This document shows, piece after piece, positions 1 through 8,006 of a stretch of DNA of 64,000 nucleotides (position 1 is its first letter; each line of letters opens with the position of its first letter). A model generated the notes under the pieces. That model was not told where the DNA came from. It saw only the letters and a list, made by a program, of their open reading frames with translations, and made no database searches. This DNA comes from UBA2166 sp964463965 (GTDB lineage: Bacteria; Nitrospirota; Nitrospiria; Nitrospirales; UBA2166): contig CAYXED010000005.1 in assembly GCA_964463965.1 (NCBI GenBank), positions 62,001 to 126,000 of the forward strand, read 5' to 3'. Position numbers and translations under genes: made by a program.

Positions 1-1
1 C

Positions 2-832
2 GCGTTGGGTGTTATTCAGCCAAAAAATGCTCAGAATGAATATTATCTGACGGATGTGATTGAAGTGGCTGTAGCCAATGGAAGTGGGGCTGCAGCATTG
101 TTGTTAGCTGATCCTGCAGAAGTTCATGGCGTTAATAGTCGCGCTGATCTTGCAAATGTTGAGAGCGTAATGCGTGGAAGAATTCGTGAGCGGGTTATGG
201 CGAATGGGGTTACGCTAAGTAATCCACAAACTGCCTATATCGATCATTCAGTTCAGATTGGACAGGATGTGACTGTGTGTCCTCATGTCACTCTTGAGGG
301 CACCACAATGATTGGCGATGGTTGTGTGATTCGATCTGGCGTTCGCATTGTGGATAGTGTCTTGGGACGTAGGGTTACGGTATTGGACTCGTCTGTTATT
401 GCGGGATCAAAAATTGAAGATGATGCCGTAGTTGGACCTTTTGCGCACTTAAGGCATGGTACAAGGTTAGAGCAAAAATCAAAAGTTGGAAATTTTGTGG
501 AGATGAAGAAGACCACTCTTGGAAAGGGTTCAAAGGCAAATCATTTGACCTACCTTGGGGATTCCCATATTGGGAGTGATGTTAATATCGGAGCAGGGAC
601 AATTACCTGCAACTATGATGGAGAAGCAAAACACGAAACCATTATTGGAGATGGTACTTTAATTGGGAGTAATTCTTCATTGGTTGCGCCCGTAAAAATT
701 GGGAAGAATGCAGTCACTGCAGCTGGATCAACCATTACGGAAGATATTGACTCTGAAACCTTGGGCATTGCTCGATCAAAACAAGTCAATAAGCCAGGGA
801 AAGTGAAAAAAAGAAAACAACAAGGGAAGTAA
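2..832 (+). CDS. glmU: Bifunctional GlmU (N-acetylglucosamine-1-P uridyltransferase / glucosamine-1-P acetyltransferase), 5'-partial
   Basis: The reading frame is open to the left edge, so the gene begins outside the window; the visible 276 codons cover the end of the uridyltransferase domain and the whole acetyltransferase domain. GlmU makes UDP-GlcNAc for peptidoglycan and LPS in the cytoplasm. The end of the first domain shows EYYLTDVI and GVNSRADLA. Left-handed beta-helix hexapeptide repeats follow, then the acetyltransferase core with VGNFVEMKK, KANHLTYLGD (its His at about visible residue 181 matches the catalytic His of E. coli GlmU) and NIGAGTITCNYDG. The C-terminus ends in a short lysine-rich tail. 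glmS follows 29 bp downstream on the same strand, so the two steps of one pathway are probably co-transcribed. The leftmost possible TTG (position 5) lies inside conserved sequence and is not the start. Confidence 0.95.
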   Translation, partial: ALGVIQPKNAQNEYYLTDVIEVAVANGSGAAALLLADPAEVHGVNSRADLANVESVMRGRIRERVMANGVTLSNPQTAYIDHSVQIGQDVTVCPHVTLEGTTMIGDGCVIRSGVRIVDSVLGRRVTVLDSSVIAGSKIEDDAVVGPFAHLRHGTRLEQKSKVGNFVEMKKTTLGKGSKANHLTYLGDSHIGSDVNIGAGTITCNYDGEAKHETIIGDGTLIGSNSSLVAPVKIGKNAVTAAGSTITEDIDSETLGIARSKQVNKPGKVKKRKQQGK

Positions 833-861
833 TTGTGGAAAATCATTTTACGGATTGAGAT

Positions 862-2691
862 ATGTGTGGCGTTGTGGGTTATGTTGGGGAACAACAGGCG
901 TCCCCTTTGTTAATGGATGCATTGAAGAGGCTTGAGTACCGTGGCTATGACTCTGCGGGTATTGCCACATTGCATCAGGGAAATATTACTGTTTGGCGAT
1001 CCAGTGGAAAATTAGATAATCTTCAGAACATCGTTTCGAAGTCTTCTGTATCTGGCACAATTGGGATTGGGCATACGCGGTGGGCAACGCATGGAGAACC
1101 AACGGAAACAAATGCGCATCCGCATCGATCGGGGCATCTTGTGTTAGCGCATAATGGGATCATTGAAAACTATGTTGCATTAAAGAAAAGTCTTGTCAGT
1201 GATGGTTATGAGTTTCAGTCAGAAACGGATTCAGAAGTTGTGGCTCATCTCATTCATCGGTGGATGAAGAAGGGTAATGAATTTCAAAATGCCGTTCGGT
1301 TAGGGCTTAATGACTTGGAAGGCAGTTATGCGATTGTTTTACTGAGTGAAAATGCTCCTGGCACTCTTGTTGCTGCTCGTTCCGGGTGTCCTCTTGTCGT
1401 TGGATTAGGCGACGGAGATTTTTTTGTGGCATCGGATATCCCCGCGATTTTGCATCACACGCGCAGGGTTATTTTTCTTGATGATGGGGAAACCTGCACA
1501 GTAAAAAATAATCAGGTTGTGATTCGGGCACTTGATGGCACAATACGGGATAAAACACCCACTCATATTGATTGGACTCCCGGGATGGCCGAAAAGTCTG
1601 GCTATCGACATTTCATGCTCAAGGAGATCCATGAGCAACCCCAAGTTATTCTGCATACTCTTATGGGGAGGTACAATCCTGAGCGTGGGGTGGCTGTGCT
1701 TCCTGATCTTGGTCTTGATTTAGAGAGAATACGTTCCTTGGAGAGGCTGTGGTTGGTTGCGTGTGGTACTTCGTGGCATTCCGCATTGATTGCGAAGTAT
1801 CTCATTGAGTCAGTGGCCAGATTGCCTGTTCACGTTGAGCTGGGATCAGAGTTTCGGCATCGTAAGTCTTTGCTGAATCGTGATGACGTTGTGATTGGTA
1901 TTTCTCAATCTGGTGAAACCGCGGATACTCTTGCGGGGATTCGTGAAGCAATGGCACGAGGGGCACATGTCATTGCATTATGTAATTCTGTCGGAAGTAC
2001 GATGACGCGTGAAGCAAATGGTCTTTTGTATACACATGCAGGACCTGAAATTGGGGTTGCATCGACCAAAGCGTTTGTTGGACAGCTGACTGCGTTGTAT
2101 CTTCTATCTCTTCTTCTTGGACGAACTCGTGGGATGATGACTGAGGAAGAGGGTGTCTCGTGGTGCGGTCATTTAACTCACATTGCTCCGCTTGTTGAAC
2201 GTATTATTGCTACTGAACCAATAATTGAGGGCATTGCCAGTAAGTATTATCGTGGCTCAGGTGCGTTGTATCTTGGGCGAGGGGTTAATTTTCCTATTGC
2301 CCTTGAAGGGGCCTTGAAGCTTAAGGAAATTTCCTACATTCATGCAGAAGGCTATGCCGCTGGAGAGATGAAACATGGTCCTATTGCTCTTATTGATGAT
2401 GGGATGCCAGTAGTGATCTTAGCTCCTCAAGACCATTTGTATGGGAAAATGGTCACTGCCGTACGGGAAGTGAAAGCGCGAAACGGTTCAGTGTTTGCGA
2501 TTGTCAGCGAAGGAGATGATACGATTAGTAGCCTTGCTGATAATGTGTATGTTATTCCTAAGGTTGATCCGATGTTTGCTCCGTTTCTCCTGACGATTCC
2601 TTTGCAATTGTTGGCATACCATATTGCAACGTTACGAGGTACGGACGTTGATCAGCCACGGAACCTAGCAAAAAGTGTAACTGTAGAGTGA
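862..2691 (+). CDS. glmS: Glutamine--fructose-6-phosphate aminotransferase (isomerizing)
   Basis: Makes glucosamine-6-phosphate from fructose-6-phosphate and glutamine, the entry step of the amino-sugar pathway. The protein has 609 residues, the same length as E. coli GlmS. It starts MCGVVGYVG, so Met removal exposes the class II glutaminase catalytic Cys. The glutaminase domain occupies about residues 1-220 and shows GIGHTRWATHG. Two SIS sugar-isomerase domains follow, with GISQSGETADT near residue 346. The C-terminus DQPRNLAKSVTVE is the family signature and carries the sugar-binding Lys (about residue 604). The ATG is fixed by the need for Cys at position 2. No glmS ribozyme-like leader fits in the 29 bp between glmU and glmS. 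Confidence 0.97.
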   Translation: MCGVVGYVGEQQASPLLMDALKRLEYRGYDSAGIATLHQGNITVWRSSGKLDNLQNIVSKSSVSGTIGIGHTRWATHGEPTETNAHPHRSGHLVLAHNGIIENYVALKKSLVSDGYEFQSETDSEVVAHLIHRWMKKGNEFQNAVRLGLNDLEGSYAIVLLSENAPGTLVAARSGCPLVVGLGDGDFFVASDIPAILHHTRRVIFLDDGETCTVKNNQVVIRALDGTIRDKTPTHIDWTPGMAEKSGYRHFMLKEIHEQPQVILHTLMGRYNPERGVAVLPDLGLDLERIRSLERLWLVACGTSWHSALIAKYLIESVARLPVHVELGSEFRHRKSLLNRDDVVIGISQSGETADTLAGIREAMARGAHVIALCNSVGSTMTREANGLLYTHAGPEIGVASTKAFVGQLTALYLLSLLLGRTRGMMTEEEGVSWCGHLTHIAPLVERIIATEPIIEGIASKYYRGSGALYLGRGVNFPIALEGALKLKEISYIHAEGYAAGEMKHGPIALIDDGMPVVILAPQDHLYGKMVTAVREVKARNGSVFAIVSEGDDTISSLADNVYVIPKVDPMFAPFLLTIPLQLLAYHIATLRGTDVDQPRNLAKSVTVE

Positions 2692-2746
2692 ATGGAAAAA
2701 ATTTATATCGGTAGAGTGGTTGCTATAGTATTGTGTCCGATTTTTC

Positions 2747-2775
2747 TATACATTTTAGGCATTTAGTTTTATAAT
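2747..2775 (+). promoter_or_regulatory. Candidate sigma-70 promoter for the zinc-ribbon-like gene
   Basis: A perfect -10 TATAAT lies at 2770-2775, with TATACA (4 of 6 matches to TTGACA) at 2747-2752 and a 17-bp spacer. It sits in the gap after glmS, about 58 bp upstream of the start codon at 2833. The call rests on motif match and position only. Confidence 0.45.
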
Positions 2776-2832
2776 CGCGCCTTCACTAGACTGGGGAGGG
2801 CTAAGGTAAGGAGTTTAAAAAAGGAGGATAAT

Positions 2833-3033
2833 ATGGCAACTTATTCATGTCCAAAGTGTGATATGGCGGTTAATGCAACCTGTGCTAAGCCGGAGTGTGG
2901 CGATCCCGCTCTCGTTAATGACATGCTGACACTACCTGATGGCACAGAAGTTCAAATTTCGAAATGCCCAAAGTGTGCTGGAAAAATCAAGTCACCCATG
3001 TGTTGTGGACAAGATATGTCTTGTGCGGCCTAA
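2833..3033 (+). CDS. Small cysteine-rich, zinc-ribbon-like protein (66 aa)
   Basis: I do not know an experimentally defined function for this protein. It has nine cysteines, arranged as CPKC (C6, C9), C17 and C22, CPKC (C45, C48), an adjacent CC pair (57, 58) and C64, which suggests one or two zinc or metal sites. There is no signal peptide or membrane segment, so it should be cytoplasmic. The ATG is preceded by a strong Shine-Dalgarno sequence, AAGGAGG at 2821-2827, and by a good candidate promoter, so it looks like a well expressed single-gene unit. I recall similar short proteins in marine microbes but cannot verify that here. A rubredoxin or rubrerythrin fragment is less likely because the Cys spacing differs. 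Confidence 0.8.
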   Translation: MATYSCPKCDMAVNATCAKPECGDPALVNDMLTLPDGTEVQISKCPKCAGKIKSPMCCGQDMSCAA

Positions 3034-3056
3034 ATTTTTTTAGATATTGCATTGAT

Positions 3057-3093
3057 ATCTCAGGTAATTGCCCAAAAGGCAGTTGCCTGAGAT
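3057..3093 (+). repeat. Long hairpin, inverted near-copy of a stretch inside the next gene
   Basis: Arms 3057-3072 and 3078-3093 form a 16-bp stem (14 Watson-Crick and two G-T pairs) around a CAAAA loop. No T-tract follows, so it is not a standard Rho-independent terminator. The reverse complement of 3061-3089 matches 3281-3309, inside the DUF2905 gene, at 27 of 29 positions. It lies in the 182-bp gap between the two small genes. Confidence 0.75.
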
Positions 3094-3140
3094 AGATCTG
3101 AAATCGGTAGATTGTAGTTTCTATTCGCTTGCTTTGCTGT

Positions 3141-3168
3141 TTGTTTTCCTCCTCTCAAAGTCTATACT
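3141..3168 (+). promoter_or_regulatory. Weak candidate promoter for the DUF2905 gene
   Basis: TATACT at 3163-3168 is a good -10 (5 of 6), with a poor -35 (TTGTTT, 3141-3146) and a 16-bp spacer. It would start transcription about 40 bp before the ATG at 3216 and leave the 3057-3093 hairpin outside this transcript. Confidence 0.3.
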
Positions 3169-3215
3169 TGCATTCCCTGATGTGGAGCAGGTAAAAAATA
3201 TCTAAATCTGGGAAT

Positions 3216-3413
3216 ATGCAAAAGATACTCATCATCATTGGTTTGGTAATTGTGGCAGTCGGGATTTTCTACCCCTACCTTAGGCAACTGCCTTTTGGGC
3301 AATTGCCTGGGGATATTTTATATCAATCAGGTAAGTTTTCCTTTGCATTCCCAATTGTGACTTGTATCATCATCAGCGTCGTGTTGACGATGCTGATCAA
3401 CATTTTTAAGTGA
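3216..3413 (+). CDS. DUF2905 family small membrane protein
   Basis: A 65-residue protein with two hydrophobic segments, about residues 3-22 and 44-63. They are separated by a short polar loop carrying LPFGQLPGDI, the hallmark motif of DUF2905 proteins (usually LPxGxLPGDI). It should be an integral inner-membrane protein; the family has no established function. The DNA coding for the motif (3281-3309) is itself a near-palindrome and has an inverted near-copy in the upstream intergenic region. No strong Shine-Dalgarno sequence is visible before the ATG. Confidence 0.85.
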   Translation: MQKILIIIGLVIVAVGIFYPYLRQLPFGQLPGDILYQSGKFSFAFPIVTCIIISVVLTMLINIFK

Positions 3414-3570
3414 CTGGCTTCTTCAAAAACTAACTAATATGTGTACCATTGTTGTGAGATTAAAAAATAGCTTGATTGCAAGGGTAGAGTGTTGTCGGAA
3501 GGGCCAGGGGGTGAAATTTGATGGTCAACCCTGTACACTACCGGGTTAATTTTGGTGATTGGGAGGCGGC

Positions 3571-3855
3571 GTGGAAGTTTCAAAGGATGAGGTGAAAAAT
3601 GTGGCGAGCTTGGCTCGACTTGGTGTTGGTGACGATGAAATCGAGCTTTTTAGTGCGCAACTCAGTGATATTCTGACCTATTTTGATGCTCTCAAGGATC
3701 TCACTGCTTCTCCGCAGTCCTTGCCCATCGACGATACGATTTATCCTACCCTGAGGGAAGATTTTCGGCAGGAGTCATTGGCAAGGGATCGTGGGTTAAT
3801 GAATGCACCTGTGTCAGATGGAAAGTATTTCGAAGTTCCAAAAATTATGGACTAA
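3571..3855 (+). CDS. gatC: Aspartyl/glutamyl-tRNA amidotransferase subunit C
   Basis: Small subunit of the GatCAB complex, which converts misacylated Glu-tRNA(Gln) and/or Asp-tRNA(Asn) to the correct amide form. The 94-residue product starts like the family (MEVSKDEVKNVASLARLGV) and keeps the middle segment with ILTYFDALKDL and the C-terminal FEVPKIMD. I chose the GTG at 3571 because GGGAGG at 3561-3566 is an ideal Shine-Dalgarno sequence; a TTG at 3559 would overlap it. First gene of a closely packed operon; gatA and gatB lie downstream but are separated from gatC by unrelated genes. Confidence 0.93.
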   Translation: MEVSKDEVKNVASLARLGVGDDEIELFSAQLSDILTYFDALKDLTASPQSLPIDDTIYPTLREDFRQESLARDRGLMNAPVSDGKYFEVPKIMD

Positions 3856-3878
3856 CGATTTGTTTGAAAGGATTAAAG

Positions 3879-4304
3879 ATGTTTCGTCAGTTGTTAAGTG
3901 CAAAGCTACATCGTGTTACAGTGACAGATGCAAATCTTGCATATGAAGGGAGTTTAACCGTTGACGAAGATTTGATACGTGAAGCGGGACTTCAATGTTA
4001 TGAATTGGTTATGGTCTCTAATCTCAACAATGGGGAACGTTTTGAAACTTACATTATTCCTGGCCCAGCGGGGTCTGGGACTATTACACTGAACGGACCT
4101 GCTGCGCGGAAAGGGATTGTCGGCGATCTTCTAGTTATATTTTGCTACGGATTGTACAACGAGGAGGAGGCAAAACAGCATTCTCCAACTATCGTTCTCG
4201 TTGATGAAAAAAACCGTGTTGTCTCTAAGCATCAGCCATCACAGTGGGACTTTGATATGTATCAGGCCAATTTAAGAATTTCGGCTGCCGGAAATTCGAA
4301 GTGA
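3879..4304 (+). CDS. panD: Aspartate 1-decarboxylase proenzyme
   Basis: Makes beta-alanine from aspartate for pantothenate and CoA; pyruvoyl-dependent and self-cleaving. The N-terminus MFRQLLSAKLHRVTVTDANL, the cleavage site YEGS (Gly-Ser, the Ser becoming the pyruvoyl group), NGERFETYII and TLNGPAARKGIVGD follow the PanD fold. At 141 residues it is slightly longer than E. coli PanD (126), with an extra C-terminal tail. The ATG at 3879 has GAAAGGA seven bases upstream; an in-frame TTG at 3864 is less likely. The stop overlaps the gatA start, so the two are probably translationally coupled. Its place between gatC and gatA is unusual. Confidence 0.92.
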   Translation: MFRQLLSAKLHRVTVTDANLAYEGSLTVDEDLIREAGLQCYELVMVSNLNNGERFETYIIPGPAGSGTITLNGPAARKGIVGDLLVIFCYGLYNEEEAKQHSPTIVLVDEKNRVVSKHQPSQWDFDMYQANLRISAAGNSK

Positions 4305-5758
4305 ATCTTGCCCATCTGACTATTCATGATGCTGCAGATGGGTTGTCTGAGGCAGCATTCTCCTCTCAGGAGCTTGCAGAGGCAGTGTATCTTCAAATTG
4401 CCCGTTTGGATGGTTCGGTCAATGCGTACCATACGGTGCTGAATGGAGCCTCCAAATCTTTAGCCTCTCAACCTGGATTAGATTCTCGACTCAATGGAAT
4501 TCCCATTGGAGTAAAAGACAACATTTGTACGGAAGATGTTGTGACAACTTGTGGTTCAAAGATGTTAGAGCATTTTGTTCCTCCATACAGCGCTACGGCG
4601 ATGACTCGTCTTGAGGCCCAGGGTGCGTTCTTAGTTGGAAAGACAAATATGGACGAATTTGCTATGGGTTCATCCACTGAGCATTCGGCATTTCAACCGA
4701 CCCGAAATCCTTGGGATCTTGAGCGTATACCTGGGGGGTCGAGTGGAGGCTCTGCGGCTGCTGTGGCTGCACATGAGTGTATTGCCGCTCTTGGGTCTGA
4801 TACTGGGGGGTCAATTCGTCAGCCAGCTGCATGTTGTGGTGTAGTGGGAATGAAGCCTACGTATGGACGAGTTTCTCGGTATGGTTTGATTGCATATGCG
4901 TCTTCGTTAGATCAGATCGGGCCGTTGACGAAGGATGTGACCGATGCCGCCATTATGTTTGAGGCGATAGCTGGATATGATCCAAGTGATGCGACATCAG
5001 TAACAGCACCAGTTCCGAAGATTTCAAGTAGTCTTCGACGGGATATGACCGACATCTGTATTGGCATTCCTGACGAGTATTTTGCCGATGGACTTGATCC
5101 TGAGGTCAATGATGGAGTTAGGGAAGCATTACAGGTGTTAATGGGATGTGGGGCAACCATTAAGAAGGTATCGTTGCCCACAACGGCCTATGGAATCGCG
5201 ACGTATTATCTGATTGCAACTGCTGAGGCGAGTTCCAATTTGGCGAGGTATGATGGTGTGAAGTATGGTTATCGAAGTGCGCAGTGTCAGGACCTATCTG
5301 AGATGTATTGTCAGACTCGGAGAGAAGGGTTTGGTCAGGAAACAAAACGGCGTATTATGCTTGGGACGTATGCGTTGAGTGCCGGGTATTATGACGCGTA
5401 TTATGGCAAAGCTCAGCAAGCGAGAGAAATGATTCGAGATGATTTTTCATCAGCCTTCGGTGAAGTTGATGTGATTGTTACTCCCACCATGCCTACGCCT
5501 GCGTTTCGACTTGGTGAGAAGACTGATGATCCTGTACAAATGTACTTATCCGACATCTACACGATTTCAGCAAATTTGGGAGGGTTCCCCGCAATTTCTA
5601 TTCCATGTGCCATGAGCCGTGATGGTTTGCCAATTGGGATGCAAATTCTTGGACGTTGGTTTGATGAGTTAACGATGCTGCAGGTTGCATTTGCTTTTGA
5701 GCAGGAGACAGATTGGCACTTAAAACGAGCACCGATCAGTGAGGTTATGGATGGCTGA
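4301..5758 (+). CDS. gatA: Aspartyl/glutamyl-tRNA amidotransferase subunit A
   Basis: Amidase subunit of GatCAB that releases ammonia from glutamine. At 485 residues it is standard length. The Ser-cisSer-Lys amidase triad is visible: Lys72 in IPIGVKDNICT, Ser146 in the GGSSGGSAAAVAA loop and Ser170 in SDTGGSIRQPAA. The GTG start overlaps the panD stop as GTGA, which fits the conserved N-terminus (MNLAHLTIHDAADGL). The C-terminal part has LGGFPAISIPC and LPIGMQILGRWFDE, also typical. The stop is overlapped by the start of the next gene. Confidence 0.96.
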   Translation: MNLAHLTIHDAADGLSEAAFSSQELAEAVYLQIARLDGSVNAYHTVLNGASKSLASQPGLDSRLNGIPIGVKDNICTEDVVTTCGSKMLEHFVPPYSATAMTRLEAQGAFLVGKTNMDEFAMGSSTEHSAFQPTRNPWDLERIPGGSSGGSAAAVAAHECIAALGSDTGGSIRQPAACCGVVGMKPTYGRVSRYGLIAYASSLDQIGPLTKDVTDAAIMFEAIAGYDPSDATSVTAPVPKISSSLRRDMTDICIGIPDEYFADGLDPEVNDGVREALQVLMGCGATIKKVSLPTTAYGIATYYLIATAEASSNLARYDGVKYGYRSAQCQDLSEMYCQTRREGFGQETKRRIMLGTYALSAGYYDAYYGKAQQAREMIRDDFSSAFGEVDVIVTPTMPTPAFRLGEKTDDPVQMYLSDIYTISANLGGFPAISIPCAMSRDGLPIGMQILGRWFDELTMLQVAFAFEQETDWHLKRAPISEVMDG

Positions 5759-6179
5759 CATTGCGTGGGCAATTATTGGGGCTTCGTTTGCTGTACTGGT
5801 AGCGTTTCTCGTTCCGGTGTTGCACCAGTTGCGTAAAACTGCGAAGGAATCTGAGTTATTTTTCCGTCAGATTAATACTAAAGTTGACCCGCTACTGAAT
5901 GAGGTGACGGAAGCTGCCAGTAACTGTAATGATATTTCTGATGATGTAAAAAATATCTCTGGTGACGTAAAGCATGGCGTTGCTAGAGCTTCACACTTAT
6001 TTGTTGCGCTTGGAAGAGTTGCGGATAGTGTTGATACGGTCCACCACCTTGTACGTGGTAATACACTGAAAATGATGCTTAATCTGACGAGCCTTCTTGC
6101 CGGCTTACGTGCGGCGACCGAAACGATCAAGAAGGAAACTGGGACAAAAAAAGAAGGAGATTCAAATGGCAAACTATGA
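5751..6179 (+). CDS. DUF948-type membrane-anchored coiled-coil protein
   Basis: A 142-residue protein with one N-terminal membrane segment (about residues 3-26, MADIAWAIIGASFAVLVAFL) followed by a long polar helical region (HQLRKTAKESELFFRQINTK and onwards). This is the architecture of DUF948 proteins. Their function is unknown; envelope or stress roles are guesses. The ATG at 5751 overlaps the gatA stop; a GTG at 5739 would add four residues ahead of the membrane segment. It is followed by a YtxH-like gene whose ATG lies inside its 3' end, a common DUF948-YtxH pairing. Confidence 0.8.
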   Translation: MADIAWAIIGASFAVLVAFLVPVLHQLRKTAKESELFFRQINTKVDPLLNEVTEAASNCNDISDDVKNISGDVKHGVARASHLFVALGRVADSVDTVHHLVRGNTLKMMLNLTSLLAGLRAATETIKKETGTKKEGDSNGKL

Positions 6180-6486
6180 TGAAGGGTTTTCGAGCGGTGC
6201 CGTAGCGTTTTCGTTTTTGAGTGGAGCGCTATTAGGTGCTGGCTTAGCTCTTTTACTTACACCTCAACCTGGGGAAGAAACTCGCCGTATGATCCGTGGG
6301 TATGCAAAAAGAGCTGAAAGTGACATTTATGGATTGGCTCGGGAAGCTACTGATAATGTTGAGGATGCTGTTGAGAAGGGCAAGGATCTTCTTCAAGAAG
6401 GGAAAAAGATTTTAGGTTCAGCCTATGAGTCTGGTAAGGACGCTGTAAAGCGTAAGCGATCAAAGTTTTCAGCAGATGAAGCCTAG
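6166..6486 (+). CDS. YtxH domain protein
   Basis: A 106-residue protein with a glycine-rich membrane segment at about residues 11-32 and the family motif LLLTPQPGEETRRMIRGYAK just after it, then an amphipathic charged helix of repeating Lys and Glu. YtxH proteins are small membrane-linked proteins of poorly defined, often stress-related, role. The ATG at 6166 follows a good Shine-Dalgarno sequence (GAAGGAG, about 6156-6162) and lies within the end of the DUF948 gene. An upstream in-frame start would add only a lysine/arginine-rich stretch read from the other gene. Confidence 0.82.
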   Translation: MANYDEGFSSGAVAFSFLSGALLGAGLALLLTPQPGEETRRMIRGYAKRAESDIYGLAREATDNVEDAVEKGKDLLQEGKKILGSAYESGKDAVKRKRSKFSADEA

Positions 6487-6557
6487 TGACGGTAAGGCAT
6501 CAGCTCTATTGAGACTACTTGCTATGATTTTTTTCCTCGTCGGATAATGGCGGCGCG

Positions 6558-8006
6558 ATGGCGGGATATGATGTTGTCATTGGGCTTGAGGTTCACGCAC
6601 AGCTCTTAACTCAGAGTAAACTGTTTTGTGGGTGTTCAACTGCTTTTGGAGCTGAACCAAATACTCAGACCTGTCCTGTCTGTTTAGGCTTGCCAGGTGC
6701 TCTGCCTGTTTTAAATATGGTAGCTGCTGAAATGGCGATCCGCACGGGGTTAGCCCTTAACTGTACGATCACAACACCAAACGTATTTTCACGAAAAAAC
6801 TATTTTTATCCTGACTTGCCTAAAGGGTATCAAATCTCTCAGTTTGATCTTCCTATTTGCAAAAATGGCTGGGTGGATATTGACAGTCCACATGGTAATC
6901 AGCGAGTGCGCGTTAGAAGGGCTCATCTTGAAGAAGATGCGGGGAAAAATATCCATGGATCTAGTCCTGGTATTAGTTATGTAGATGCGAATCGTTGTGG
7001 AATGCCTCTTTTGGAAATTGTCACTGAGCCTGACCTTCAATCATCAGATGGAGCTGTTGCATATCTTAAGTTACTGAAGGATATATTGGTATACCTTGAG
7101 GTGTGCGATGGAAATATGGAGGAAGGGAGTTTGCGTTGTGAGCCTAATGTCTCTTTAAAGCCTCATGGACAGGTTGCATTGGGGACAAAGGTAGAATTGA
7201 AGAATATTAATTCATTTAAATTTGTTCAACATGCTGTGGATTATGAAATTAAACGGCAGGAAACTCTACTTACTGATGGAGAAAAAATAGAACAAGAAAC
7301 GCGATCATGGGATGCAGAACGAGGTGTTAGCGTTGTAATGAGGAGTAAGGAAGAAGCTCATGATTACCGTTATTTTCCTGAGCCAGACCTTAAGCCAGTT
7401 AAAATCTCGACATCATGGATTGAAACAATACGGTCGTGTCTTCCTGAATTGGCCCCGGAGAAACGTAAGAGGTTTATGACTATGTACGGGCTGCCTGAAT
7501 ATGATGCAGCTTTGTTATCATCCTCACGGGCGCTTGCTGATTATTTTGAAAGTTGTGTAGAGCGTTTCTCTCAACCTAAAACAGTCAGTAACTGGGTCAT
7601 GGGGGAGCTGCAGCATGCATTAAAAAATGACAATTGTGAAATTGCTGATTCACCGATGCAGCCGGAACGTTTGGTTGCGCTTCTAAAGCTTGTGGATGAT
7701 GAAACCATTAGCCTTAAAACTGCACGAGAAGTATTTCTTGATCTTTTTCACTCATCAGAGATGCCTGATGATTTTATTCGTGAACATGGTTTGATGCAGC
7801 TTTCTGATGATAGTGAGCTAGAGGCATTGATCTCTGAAATTGTTGAAGCGCATCCAACGCAGTGCGAAGAGTATAAGTCTGGTAAGGAATCGTTATTGGG
7901 GTTTTTTGTGGGGCAGGTTATGAAAGCGTCGAAGGGTAAAGCAAATCCAAAGAAAGTTAATGTGCTTTTGAAACAATGCCTGATTGGTGAAATAATTCAG
8001 CCATGA
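6558..8006 (+). CDS. gatB: Aspartyl/glutamyl-tRNA amidotransferase subunit B
   Basis: tRNA-binding and kinase subunit of GatCAB; it activates the misacylated residue before amidation. The 482-residue protein starts YDVVIGLEVHAQL. It holds the zinc-site cysteines in LFCGCST and TCPVCLGLPG, the core RKNYFYPDLPKGYQISQFD, and MEEGSLRCEPNVS. The C-terminal YqeY-like tail domain ends with GFFVGQVMKASKGKANPKKV. The ATG is the first in-frame start compatible with the conserved N-terminus. The stop overlaps the eno start as ATGA. Confidence 0.96.
   Translation: MAGYDVVIGLEVHAQLLTQSKLFCGCSTAFGAEPNTQTCPVCLGLPGALPVLNMVAAEMAIRTGLALNCTITTPNVFSRKNYFYPDLPKGYQISQFDLPICKNGWVDIDSPHGNQRVRVRRAHLEEDAGKNIHGSSPGISYVDANRCGMPLLEIVTEPDLQSSDGAVAYLKLLKDILVYLEVCDGNMEEGSLRCEPNVSLKPHGQVALGTKVELKNINSFKFVQHAVDYEIKRQETLLTDGEKIEQETRSWDAERGVSVVMRSKEEAHDYRYFPEPDLKPVKISTSWIETIRSCLPELAPEKRKRFMTMYGLPEYDAALLSSSRALADYFESCVERFSQPKTVSNWVMGELQHALKNDNCEIADSPMQPERLVALLKLVDDETISLKTAREVFLDLFHSSEMPDDFIREHGLMQLSDDSELEALISEIVEAHPTQCEEYKSGKESLLGFFVGQVMKASKGKANPKKVNVLLKQCLIGEIIQP

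Noticed and set aside
3057..3093. Hairpin as a Rho-independent terminator
   Set aside because: No T-tract follows on either strand, and an inverted near-copy exists inside a coding sequence, so termination is not the simplest explanation.
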